Shown piece by piece: positions 7,421 to 15,631 of a stretch of 27,195 nt of DNA (its first letter is position 1; each line of letters starts with the position of its first letter). The notes under the pieces were generated by a model, which was not told where the DNA came from, made no database searches, and worked only from the letters and a program-made list of their open reading frames with translations. The position numbers were made by a program, and so were the translations under genes. The stretch is from Bilabrum cf. latius (lineage: Eukaryota; Bigyra: Bicosoecida; Bigyra; Bicosoecida): contig CBCXTV010000028.1 of NCBI GenBank assembly GCA_965178125.1, forward strand, positions 1-27,195. Reading direction: 5' to 3'.

Positions 7421-8402
7421 GTGTGATGTGGTGGGAGCGCTTCCGCCTCACGTGGCAGACGTCCACACTTCCTGGTTCCCCGGCAGGCTGTTTGGCGAGA
7501 CGGAGTGGCAAAGCATCCGCCTGCTGATTCCTACTTTGTTACCTCGATTGTGAGCTCGGAGCTTGGGGCGGAGGATTCTGCGGGCAGCTCATGTGTGCCT
7601 AGAGTGTCATCCCGCGACCCTCTGACTTCTGTTCGTGGCTTTACCTCTTCGCGCAGGAAGATTCCTCATGAGGCAAGCCCGGTCCGAACTCGCGTGGGAT
7701 GCCGTGCGCTGGTGCGGCTTCCACTCATCCCCGGGGTGGGGAGCGCTGGGTAAAGGATCGTCTGTCCCTGCAAGTTTCGATTCGGCGAGGTGCGGCAGCA
7801 TGACGCGGACCGAGGTGAAGTCCTTTGTCCGCGATAGGTCGCCGCGTCGCGCGGTGGCGACCCCACAGCGCCCCAATCCCATTCCGGAGAGGGGGTGTGA
7901 TGCAGTGGGAGCCCTTCCGCCTCACGTGACAGACGTTCACACTTCCTGGTTCCCATAAGGTCTTCAGCACAGCGCATGCGAGGCAGGCTGTTCGGCGAGA
8001 CGTAGTGGCATCGCCCCCGCCTGCTCATTCCTACTTTGTTACCTCGATTGTCAGCTTGGGGCTCGGGGCGGCGGATTCAGCGGGCAGCTCATGTATGCTG
8101 GAGTGTCATCCCGCGACCTCTGACTTCTGTCCGTGGCTTTACCTCTTCGCGCAGGAAGATTCCTCATGAGGCAAGCCCGGTGCGAACTCCTGTGGGATGC
8201 CGTGCGCTGGTTCGGATTCCACTCATGCCCGATGTGGGGAGCGCTAGGGTAAAGGATCGTCTGTCCCTGCAAGTTTCGATTCGGCTCGAGTCAATGTGAG
8301 GAAGGAGAGGTGCGGCAGCATGACGCGGAACGAGGTGACGTCCTTTGTCCGCGATAGGTCGCCGCGTCGCGCGGTGGCGACCCCGCAGCGCCCAAACCCC
8401 GC
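7421..8402 (+). repeat. ~480-bp tandem duplication of leader plus gene start
   Basis: 7421-7894 and 7895-8402 are diverged head-to-tail copies. Shared blocks include GTGTGATG, CCTACTTTGTTACCTCGATT and TTTACCTCTTCGCGCAGGAA. The second copy has extra bases near 7955-7980 and 8285-8305. Each copy ends with the first codons of the coiled-coil gene. Confidence 0.85.
7800..7958 (+). pseudogene. Truncated first copy of coiled-coil gene start
   Basis: The ATG at 7800 opens with MTRTEVKSFVRDRSPRR, matching the first ~28 residues of the gene at 8320. It then runs into the next duplicated leader and stops at 7958. It is the 5' end trapped by the tandem duplication and, if translated, would give a 52-aa peptide. 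Confidence 0.75.
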
Positions 8403-8841
8403 CCCGCCTAGTCCTCACTCGACAGCGGTGTCGAACCTGCAGCAGCGCTTCGAGAACATGCAGCAGCGTGCGGAAAGCTTGAGCGCTCAGCTGGAGTACG
8501 CCCAAAGTGTGATCAGGCTGCTCTCAGGCCTGTTGCGCGATGAGGCTCCTCGGTTCTATGCAGACTTTGATCCCGTGATTCGGCGTGCGATGTCTGGCGC
8601 AAGCGGCTCCGTTGCGGGTAGGTCTTTCCGTCTTGTGGACGGAGGCGTCATCCACGGACCTGACACAGCAGTCGCTGCTCCTCCGCGTCGTCTCATCGTT
8701 GAGGTGCGTACGGACTGGGAGATGACCGAGACTGCCTCAACTGTGCTGGATTCCTCAGGATCAGACGACATGGGTTCCGAGGACTCGCCGCCGCCGACCG
8801 TCGTCCTCCCCAGCGGCGCGGCGGGCGCCGGCGGTGCCTAG
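8320..8841 (+). CDS. Coiled-coil protein, unknown (173 aa)
   Basis: I do not recognise this family. The first 30 residues are basic and Pro/Arg-rich (SFVRDRSPRRAVATP), suiting nucleic-acid binding or nuclear entry. Residues ~37-72 (NLQQRFENMQQRAESLSAQL onward) form a clear heptad-like coiled coil. The C-terminus is acidic and Ser/Pro-rich. The ATG at 8320 is chosen because the open frame upstream (to 8296) has no ATG, and because the duplicated copy at 7800 keeps the same Met and following codons. The gene lies between zinc protein 2 and the transposase. A dimerising accessory factor is possible but unproven. Confidence 0.6.
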   Translation: MTRNEVTSFVRDRSPRRAVATPQRPNPAPPSPHSTAVSNLQQRFENMQQRAESLSAQLEYAQSVIRLLSGLLRDEAPRFYADFDPVIRRAMSGASGSVAGRSFRLVDGGVIHGPDTAVAAPPRRLIVEVRTDWEMTETASTVLDSSGSDDMGSEDSPPPTVVLPSGAAGAGGA

Positions 8842-9002
8842 TCCTCGGCAGCTCCTGCATCGGAGCCTCCTGTCGAGATTCGATCGCGCAACGTCGTTCC
8901 TTACATTGCTTGCCGTCGCATGTGCCGGGCGGTGGTGGGTGTGCGTGTTCGCCGAAAGTTCCCGGCCTCGTCTTCCTCAGGAGAGCTCCTCGACCCGAAA
9001 TT

Positions 9003-9115
9003 GGCAGCTCAGCGCTGCCGTGGCCGATACAGTACCCGTGCATGGCCAGTTGGCAGCTACGCGCTGCCGTTGCCAATGTCGTCCGCACGAGAGCAGAGTG
9101 GCAGCTCAGCGCAGG
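9003..9115. promoter_or_regulatory. Evenly spaced GGCAGC palindromes upstream of transposase
   Basis: GGCAGC-5 nt-GCTGCC occurs at 9003-9019 and 9052-9068, with a third half-like copy at 9100-9115. The spacing is 49 and 48 bp. They lie 300-400 bp before the transposase ATG and could be operator or transposase-binding sites. The rest of 8842-9415 shows no gene. Confidence 0.5.
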
Positions 9116-9415
9116 CGAGAAACCGCGCTCGCAATGCTGCGAGGTGTATTCAATGCTGTGCACGTGTCTATCCCTCTCCCTGGTTTTGTCTCGCTTGCGC
9201 CAGTGTGACCGCAGCAGAGCGGGTGCTTCCCGTGCGTCTTCAGCTTTGAGCACTCCTCCAGCGACAGGAAGGCATTCGCTTGCTCTCGCTCCCCGCCTGC
9301 GTCCTATCCCTCCCGGGTATCTTCAGAGGCCACAGGCAGTGCGAAGCTTGGCAGCGGGTCCGTCCGCGTCGTTTCGGCTGTGAGCGATCTTCTGCCCGGT
9401 TCCTCACGCGTCATA

Positions 9416-11017
9416 ATGTCCTCTGCTTCGGTGCCGGATCAGCTCGCACGGATCAGTAAGGAGCTGAAGTGTCTCAGAGACGCGAGACAACGGGCGCGCA
9501 ATGGGCTGCGCCATCCGTGGTTGCGCGCCATGGAGGCACAGGTCGCTGAGGTTATTCGTCATCACCCCGGCGGTGGCGAGGCAGCTCTTCGAACCTATGT
9601 CTCTCGTCAGTTGCAGAGTCGACAGGTTTCCACGCGGACGGCTTCGCAGGAGGAGTTTCAAAGGCAGGTCGATGAGGAGGTCGCGCTCACCATGAGGCGC
9701 CCAGCTGAGGCGTGGCAGCGAAATCCTCTTCGCTCATGTCATCGAGAGTCCGTGGCACGCGCAGAGACCTTTCTCGCCGAGGCTTCTGTCGTTGCTTGGA
9801 TCGACCATGTGAACGAGCAGCGTGGGTGTGCTCCAACTGGGAACATGGTTTTCGCCATGCTTGCGAGGATGGGCGTTCGCGCGGGGAAGGACTCGGCTCG
9901 ACGGCAGTGGCTCCTGCGCTTCCGTCGTCGTTGGCGGCTTCGGCATGGCCGATTGAAGAAGCAGCCCCCGGTAACACTCGATTACGTCAGACTCGCGTGT
10001 CGTGTCTTCTATCAGTGGATTGAATTCGCAGAAGCGCGAGTGCCCCCCAACCGCCGCCTCGTCTTTGTGAATTTCGATGAGTCCAGCGTGCCCTTTGCCT
10101 TTCCGGGAATGCGCGGGTACATCGCACCGAGGTCAGGAACGGAGCCCGCTTCGCTTGGTTCGCGCACGGAGCGCCTCGCCTCGAATAGCAATCGAGGATC
10201 GTACACCTTTCTGGGTTTTATTAGCGACTGCCCGGAAATCCAGCGACGACTCCCGCGTATACTCATCGGGAAGCACACGCGGCTGAGCAAGCGCTTGATG
10301 CGTGGGGCGCCGAACCAAATGGTGGACGGAATGGAAGTCTGGGCCCGAGAGAGCTCGTGGGTGACGCAGTCCCTCATGTTCGACATTCTGCGTCGGCTTT
10401 TCGCTTCTTGGATGGACATTCAGCATGAGATCTATCCAATAGTGATACTTGACTGCGCGCCCCAACACATTTCCACTGAGATTGTGAACTTCGCACACGG
10501 CCTTGGCATGGATCTCGTGTTTATTCCTGGTCGACTCACCTTCCTGCTTCAGCCGTTGGACGTTCTCGTCTTTCAGCTTCTTAAGCGCGACCTTCGGGAG
10601 ACGTGGATGCAGGAGCGCTCGCGTCATGAAGCGGGTCATGTCGATGTCTCTTGCCATCTCAGGGTTGTCGCTGAGTGCACGAAGAGAGTGCTCTCGTCTG
10701 GCTCGTGGCAAGGCGCTTTCGATATGACAGGCATTACCAGCGGCAGGCGCCGCTTGCATTCGACCCTACGGCGCTTGTTTGAGTGTGACATGGAGGACAT
10801 CTCCAGCGATGCTCCGTCTGTCGACCAGCTCCGCTTCATCAGCAGTCCGCAGCAGCCTCTCCCGCACGATGCGCTCATCAACAGGGCCCCAGTCGCGTCC
10901 GGACACGCGGTCGACGGAGGCGTCCACGGTGGTAACGCTCGCCGCGTGCCTCGTGGCCGCAGACTAAACGGATGGACCCCCCGCGATCGCGCTCACCCCT
11001 CGGCGGCCATGCCGTGA
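9416..11017 (+). CDS. DDE transposase, DD35D (pogo/Tc1/IS630-like), 533 aa
   Basis: A cut-and-paste transposase of the DDE_1/Tc1-IS630-pogo superfamily. The catalytic triad is visible as D221 in VFVNFDES, D346 in VILDCAPQH and D382 in FLLQPLDVLVF, with 35 residues between the last two. The N-terminal half (~100-190) is Arg-rich and includes a helix-turn-helix-like stretch followed by RRQWLLRFRRRWRLRHGRLK, as in the CENP-B/pogo DNA-binding region. The length suits the family. The open frame extends to 9380 but the first ATG is at 9416. Its last 46 bases overlap the ATG-led frame of the next gene. No terminal inverted repeats or TA duplications tied to this gene alone were found, so it may move the larger element or be a captured gene. 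All three acidic residues are intact, so activity is plausible. Confidence 0.88.
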   Translation: MSSASVPDQLARISKELKCLRDARQRARNGLRHPWLRAMEAQVAEVIRHHPGGGEAALRTYVSRQLQSRQVSTRTASQEEFQRQVDEEVALTMRRPAEAWQRNPLRSCHRESVARAETFLAEASVVAWIDHVNEQRGCAPTGNMVFAMLARMGVRAGKDSARRQWLLRFRRRWRLRHGRLKKQPPVTLDYVRLACRVFYQWIEFAEARVPPNRRLVFVNFDESSVPFAFPGMRGYIAPRSGTEPASLGSRTERLASNSNRGSYTFLGFISDCPEIQRRLPRILIGKHTRLSKRLMRGAPNQMVDGMEVWARESSWVTQSLMFDILRRLFASWMDIQHEIYPIVILDCAPQHISTEIVNFAHGLGMDLVFIPGRLTFLLQPLDVLVFQLLKRDLRETWMQERSRHEAGHVDVSCHLRVVAECTKRVLSSGSWQGAFDMTGITSGRRRLHSTLRRLFECDMEDISSDAPSVDQLRFISSPQQPLPHDALINRAPVASGHAVDGGVHGGNARRVPRGRRLNGWTPRDRAHPSAAMP

Positions 11018-12036
11018 CCTCGACCACGACCATGTCAGGGGCGAACGCGACTTCGTCAACCTCGAGCACGACCATCCCAGCGGCGAACGCGGCTTCCTCG
11101 ATGGGATCCCTGACCCCGACGAAGCTTCCCCGACCTCGGCCACGTGAACCTGCAGGCGCATTCTTGCCCGATGTGCCCGCGCAGGTGGCGGCCTGCACGG
11201 CGTGGGCGCCACCGTTTCGTCGACCAGACAGCTCAGCCACTCCGGCGACGCGCGAGGCGGCAACGTCCACGTGCATCAATCCGTGGACCGCTCTCTCCTG
11301 GTATCCGACACCACCGCAGCCGACGGACCCCCCTTCCGACAGGCCTCGCGAGGTACCGAACCGGAGCTCCCGGCAGCAGCGCAGGCGTCATGCTTGGGGC
11401 GGCACGTGGGTGTTCGACGACGCCATTACGCTCAGCGATTGCGGGTCGAGGGTGCAGATCGACGCGCCGCAGTCGAAGCTCTTGGCGATGGTCCTGCCCC
11501 GGAAGTCGGGCCAGTGGATTCCTCGTAGGCTGCGCTCGCGTACGATCTGGTATTTGGCTGGGGAGCAGTCGGCCGTGATCACCAACCTCAAGTGCCAGGC
11601 CTGCAGTCGGGTCAAGCACGCGGACAGCTTCAACCCGAAGAGCTTGCGTCGGGCTCAGTACTCGTTGCTGCATTCCCTGTGGCCCGGCTACATACGACGT
11701 ACCGAGCGGTCTATTTGGTGCACGCAGTGTGCGGTGGAGGACCAGTTGATGCAGGGCAACTTTCCGGACGGCTACTGTTTCCGGATCCGCGCCACACTCG
11801 AAATTTGCCATCAAGATCGCGTCGCGGCCAAGCTGTTTGCAGTGCACGACAGTAACGCTCTCTTCGAGCAGATCCCGCTGAGCTCCCGTGCGGCCATGGA
11901 CGTGGCGGAGCAGTTGCGCCGATACTGGCAGGATGCCGTGTCCTCAGACGGCCAGAGCAACATCTTCCACAGCGACCACGTTTCGACAGACGACGACTCT
12001 GAGTTCGCACCGGGCGGACCGGAGAGCGTGCCGTGA
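10972..12036 (+). CDS. C-x2-C zinc-binding protein 3 (354 aa)
   Basis: The N-terminal ~125 residues are Thr/Ser/Pro-rich and probably disordered, followed by a basic NRSSRQQRRRHAWGG stretch. Residues ~130-205 may be a small folded domain (IDAPQSKLLAMVLP). The zinc module is C208-x2-C211 (KCQACSRVKHADSF) with C250-x2-C253 (WCTQCAVEDQ), the same C-x2-C...K-x4-F design as zinc protein 2. The C-terminus is acidic. The first ATG (10,972) overlaps the transposase by 46 bp in another frame; an in-frame ATG at 11,032 would avoid the overlap and may be the true start. Fragments recur, in frame, in the chimeric ORFs at 16,131 and 17,122. Role unknown; it probably works with the Rep or transposase. Confidence 0.65.
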   Translation: MDPPRSRSPLGGHAVTSTTTMSGANATSSTSSTTIPAANAASSMGSLTPTKLPRPRPREPAGAFLPDVPAQVAACTAWAPPFRRPDSSATPATREAATSTCINPWTALSWYPTPPQPTDPPSDRPREVPNRSSRQQRRRHAWGGTWVFDDAITLSDCGSRVQIDAPQSKLLAMVLPRKSGQWIPRRLRSRTIWYLAGEQSAVITNLKCQACSRVKHADSFNPKSLRRAQYSLLHSLWPGYIRRTERSIWCTQCAVEDQLMQGNFPDGYCFRIRATLEICHQDRVAAKLFAVHDSNALFEQIPLSSRAAMDVAEQLRRYWQDAVSSDGQSNIFHSDHVSTDDDSEFAPGGPESVP

Positions 12037-12237
12037 GGGACCGCAGCGACAGTAGCGTCGCTTAGGTGAGGAGCGGGTGCCAATGCTCTTTTGAAAATGG
12101 TGTGTCGTACGTACGGCAGGAGCCGTCGGTGGGAGCGGGGCGGATCCTGCGGGAAGTCGTGGAGACTGAGGGCAGAGACTCTCGGGTCGGTCAGGGTCTC
12201 ATGTAACGTGCTGTTCACCGCAGAGGTATGTGCGGAT
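12037..12237. other. Gene-free stretch
   Basis: Follows zinc protein 3 and shows no ORF, repeat or RNA that I can support. Confidence 0.4.
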
Positions 12238-12291
12238 CTTGGTGGATCTCTCGAGGACATGGGTGGCATACCGTTGTGCATCCGTTCCCCG
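12238..12291 (+). repeat. 54-bp direct repeat, left of right origin-like copy
   Basis: Matches 12,437-12,490 with two differences (GATCTC versus GATTCC). The two copies closely flank the right origin-like repeat, leaving about 145 bp between them, as if that repeat were inserted into, or duplicated, a 54-bp target. Confidence 0.85.
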
Positions 12292-12429
12292 GGGGGGGCG
12301 GTCGCAGAAGAGTGCACACGAAAACAAGAGGAAAGGAGACCAACCCCCCAAACCCACGTAGTGCGATCCTGGGGGGTACCCTATAAGGTACTAAGAATCC
12401 TTCTCCCGAAAATCGCACTACCTCGGGCC
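12289..12429 (+). repeat. Origin-like terminal direct repeat, right copy
   Basis: Homologous to 893-1028 in the same orientation. Outer arms GTAGTGCGA (12,358) and TCGCACTAC (12,413) are intact, and the inner stem is weakened by substitutions. The GAGCACTAC array that follows the left copy is absent here. Confidence 0.8.
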
Positions 12430-12436
12430 ACAACGT

Positions 12437-12490
12437 CTTGGTGGATTCCTCGAGGACATGGGTGGCATACCGTTGTGCATCCGTTCCCCG
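12437..12490 (+). repeat. 54-bp direct repeat, right of right origin-like copy
   Basis: Partner of 12,238-12,291. It ends in the same CATCCGTTCCCCG. The rest, 12,491-12,900, shows no gene. Confidence 0.85.
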
Positions 12491-12903
12491 TCGCTCCCTA
12501 ACGTCTTCAGTGGCAGGTTCGGAAAAGACACCTCCGTAGGCACGCGACAAGTCCCGGTGAAGCGGGCTCGCACCGCGCTGGGCGGGAGATCGTGAGCGCT
12601 TAGAGGACCGGAGCTTTCGGGCGGGTGCGTGTCTCGACAAACTCCCTCTTGACCACGGGCGGGGAACGTGTAGGGCGGAAGCTAAAGACACCGTAAGTAG
12701 CGGAGGGCTAACATTCCGTCCTTCGGTGAGAGCCAAAAGTTCGAGTCTGCGAGAGACTATTATACGAAGTTCTCCCCTCCTCATACGTGCGCATAGCCTC
12801 CTCACGCGGTAGCGCGAGCGCGGGACCCGGACCTGTCCCTGATGGGCGTGAATCTGAACCCGGCGTACTCTCCTAGTCTGTCACTTCCACGACCTTGTTG
12901 TCG

Positions 12904-13020
12904 CGGAACCACTTGCACGGAGAGGAACCTGTCGTTCAAGCGGGTGCAGCCGGACGCGCAGGTGTAGTGCATCGCCTTGCATATGTGCACGGCCAAGTAG
13001 ATGCCGGAACCGTAGAGGTA
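12904..13020 (-). pseudogene. PARP-like catalytic fragment 1
   Basis: The minus strand reads YLYGSGIYLAVHICKAMHYT and continues to RFLSVQVVP. The G-x-G-I-Y-x-A...KA-x2-Y pattern followed by a hydrophobic strand is the signature of the PARP-type ADP-ribosyltransferase core. A stop lies directly upstream in frame and no HGT motif was found, so this is a relic or an exon, not a whole gene. Assignment is by eye only. Confidence 0.4.
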
Positions 13021-13390
13021 TCACACTTCCCGCGGAGCTTGGGTGGGTCTTTCGCTGCTGTCGTCTGCTCCAGAAGGTTTGCGCCAAAAACCGGAAAACT
13101 TCTAAGACAGAGGTGGGATGCCAGGAGCTCACGGTCCTGCCGGATTGGGGAGGTCCATGCCCACGCGAGCCGGGTACGCGTCCAAATCAACGCACAGAGC
13201 GGGAGCTGAGGGCGCCAAGGACGCTCACTGTCAGGCACACACAACGCGCACAGAATTCGTCATTTCGCGTTCAAAGCCTGCCAACGACGTGGCGCTTGGC
13301 GAAATGTGGTGGGTGGCGAAGATGTGGTACTTCGCCGTGCCTTTCTCTATGACGGCCAAGCGTGCACTCGCCATCGCGCTCGGACGCCAC

Positions 13391-13541
13391 AGGAAGAGAT
13401 CCCAGCTCGCAGCTCCGCCGCCTCATCCAGGAGTAAGGCGAAGTCGAATCGTGAATAGCGCTTCGCACCTTCACAGAGCCGAGGATCACAGATAGGCCCC
13501 GCCTCACAGAACCCAGCGCCATAGGGCAGAGCGTGAAGTAC
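13391..13541 (+). repeat. Repeat copy B of the 156-aa gene 3' end
   Basis: Matches 471-621 in the same orientation with substitutions and small indels. The reading frame is lost. It lies about 900 bp past the right origin-like repeat, whereas copy A lies before the left one. Confidence 0.7.
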
Positions 13542-13662
13542 CTGGCCGCTTGGCTTGGCCGGACCCCCGCCCGCCCTCCGCCGGCAGCTCCTCCCGTCCG
13601 TCCCTATGGAGGCAGATCCGCGTACCCATGCTGCGGCGGGATCCTGACACAATCCGCTCCTC

Positions 13663-13914
13663 TTAGTGTGTGGCCGTGGGGCATGAGTGGAGCAGCATCG
13701 GGCCCTCACCAGCCGTGGAACGGAAGCAGCTCTCCGTGCGGCAGCTGTGCGATGCACAGACCTCGTCCCAAAGATACGGATCCATTTTGCCGTCTTCCCG
13801 CGCATACTGCATCGCTCTGCAAAACTGCATTGCGCAGTGGATCCCCGAGCGTCGACTGCCAATAGCAGGCGGCCTCGCAAGGCCTTCATGGACGCAGGAT
13901 TTGGGCTTCTTCAT
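13663..13914 (-). pseudogene. PARP-like fragment 2
   Basis: A minus-strand open frame holds SGIHCAMQFCRAMQYAREDG near 13,785-13,848. It shares I-x2-A-x3-C-[KR]-A-M-x-Y with fragment 1 at 12,904-13,020. That two separate minus-strand frames share this pattern supports decayed copies of one PARP-like family. The surrounding residues are not recognisable. Confidence 0.3.
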
Positions 13915-13951
13915 CGTAAATTTGGGGTCTGCTCAGCGCGCGAAAATTCCA

Positions 13952-13994
13952 ACGCTTCAAAATGATCCGGACGTCGCGAGAAGGGAACTCGTTG
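13952..13994 (+). pseudogene. Rep gene fragment
   Basis: Nearly identical to Rep 3325-3368 (codons for FKMDPDVARRELV) but lacks one G, which shifts the frame. Its flanks are unrelated to Rep, so a 43-bp piece has been moved alone. Confidence 0.8.
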
Positions 13995-14002
13995 CTTGCT
14001 CA

Positions 14003-14139
14003 CCTGTGCGGAGGGGTTGGATGCCCGATGTGCTAAAGAGAGGATACTGTCCGTCGGCGTTCTCTCTTCACCTTGTGCGGAAGGGTTGGGTGCCTGATTT
14101 CAGACAGAGAAGGTCTCGTCCGTTGGGAGCGCTTAGGAA
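14003..14139 (+). repeat. Two imperfect ~68-bp tandem repeats
   Basis: CACCTGTGCGGAGGGGTTGG and CACCTTGTGCGGAAGGGTTGG begin matching units about 68 bp apart, each followed by an AGAG-rich and TCCGTYGG segment. The region 14,140-14,544 has no recognisable gene. Confidence 0.55.
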
Positions 14140-14544
14140 TACTTCCGGATGGGGCGTCCAGACGCGGTCCAGGACCTCCAGCTCGTCGGGGTCAATGTCG
14201 CCCGCGCCGTCCGTGCCTTTGACGCCTCTGGATCGATGATGCCCACGATCTTTGTCATCTCGGACGACACACGTCCCAGCTGCTCTTTGGTAGTGCATTA
14301 CCTCATTGACCCCGAAGCGTTGAATATTTAATGAAGACCCTTCGGAAGCTGGCGAAGTTTGTCAGCTTGTCGGAGCGCAGCCTGGGTCCTTGTCAACAAA
14401 CATGGAGGGTTTCGGGGCGGATTTCCAGCGTTCCGCCTTGATATCGAGTGCACCTCGAGGTCGGGATCGAAGCGGGGCGGGCGGTTCGTCATCCTCTGTG
14501 ATACGCTTAGGAGGCGCCGACTTGATGCCCACCTTGTCCCCCAA

Positions 14545-14943
14545 TCACTCCAGACGTAACTGGGGAACTCTTCCCGTCGTGGGCCGGGTACGCCTCCGAA
14601 TCCCACGCGAGCCGTTCCCCACGGCGCACCGATAAGCGCCGCTGCAAGCGTACCAAGAGGGGCGTACCAAGAGGTGCTTCCTTCGCTCGGCAGTGTGGCA
14701 CTTCAAGCAGTAGAATGTGCCACTCCCAGCACGTAGGTGGAGTTTGCGAGCTGCCGGCCGACATGCTCGTGTGGTGACCTCCGGCGCACCGATAAGTGCC
14801 GCTGCAAGCGCACCAATACTACTTCGCTTGGGAGCGAGGCACTTTAAGCAATGCAGTGCGCCGGTTTTCGTGCACGCCCGGTCGCGCGGACGCCGCAGGT
14901 GGCTTGGCCGTAGGATAGAATTAGTGGCGGGTCGGTTTTGCAT
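14545..14943 (-). pseudogene. Duplicated CxxC knuckle region, minus strand
   Basis: The minus-strand frame carries two related units: ALHCLKCLAPK and TFYCLKCHTAERRKHLL, the latter followed by YACSGAYRC. At DNA level, about 14,622-14,712 and 14,785-14,870 are diverged tandem copies (shared GCGCACCGATAAG-GCCGCTGCAAGCG). The segment between them (14,732-14,780) also occurs inside the palindrome at 19,652-19,848. It looks like a remnant of a repeated zinc-knuckle gene. No convincing start. Confidence 0.35.
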
Positions 14944-15256
14944 GTCTTCCCTCTCCTCTTGATATGGTACACAAAGGCAAGAGCCTGACGATGCAGACGG
15001 AACTCCTGGATTTCACCGCCACATTCCTAGTCAAGACAGCCCTCGACTAAACAGACGCCGAGTTATCTTGAGCAGCATCCCACGACGCAGTGATGTGGAC
15101 GGCAAGGGTGATGCCATGCTTTCCGGGCCTCCCATGTGACCGCTTTTTGCGTACCGAAACACTTTCCGGGGTCGACGCCCCGGCGGAACACGCCGGCGCG
15201 GCGGCAAGCGTCGATGTTGCGGGCGGCCCAGCCATGAGGTACATGATCAAGTACAC

Positions 15257-15542
15257 GGAAAGCACGCAGAGCGTCGTCAATCCGTTCGTGAGCCGCGAGT
15301 TCCAAAAGGTCTTCGAGACATCCGCCCGGAAAGCACGCAGAGCATCGTCAATCCGTTCGTGAGCCGCGAGTTCCAGAAGGTCTTCGAGCACATCCCCCCG
15401 GAAAGCACGCAGAGCATCGTCAATCCGTTCGTGAGCCGCGAATTCCAGAAGGTCTTCGAGCACATCCCCCCGGAAAGCACGCAGAGCATCGTCAATCCGT
15501 TCGTGAGCCGCGAATTCCAAAAGGTCTTCGAGCACATCCCCC
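15257..15542 (+). repeat. 72-bp in-frame tandem repeats, array 1
   Basis: Four units start at 15,257, 15,328, 15,400 and 15,472. Each encodes ESTQSIVNPFVSREFQKVFE-like sequence taken from the glycosyltransferase-like gene at about 25,860-25,930. The first unit is 71 bp (one base missing); the rest are 72 bp and keep the frame. Confidence 0.95.
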
Positions 15543-15631
15543 GGATGATGTCGAGCATGCGGACGCCCTGCTCCGGATGATGTCGGCCATGCGGACGCTC
15601 TTCCCAGACCTTGCGCGGCAGCGGGACGAAA

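Noticed and set aside
893-12429. LTR retrotransposon with long terminal repeats
   Set aside because: The flanking repeats are only ~135 bp, and no reverse transcriptase, integrase, protease or gag frame lies between them; the genes are Rep and DDE transposase.
12640-12760. Possible tRNA (a GTTCGAGTC-like T-loop near 12,738)
   Set aside because: No matching acceptor, D or anticodon arms could be drawn.
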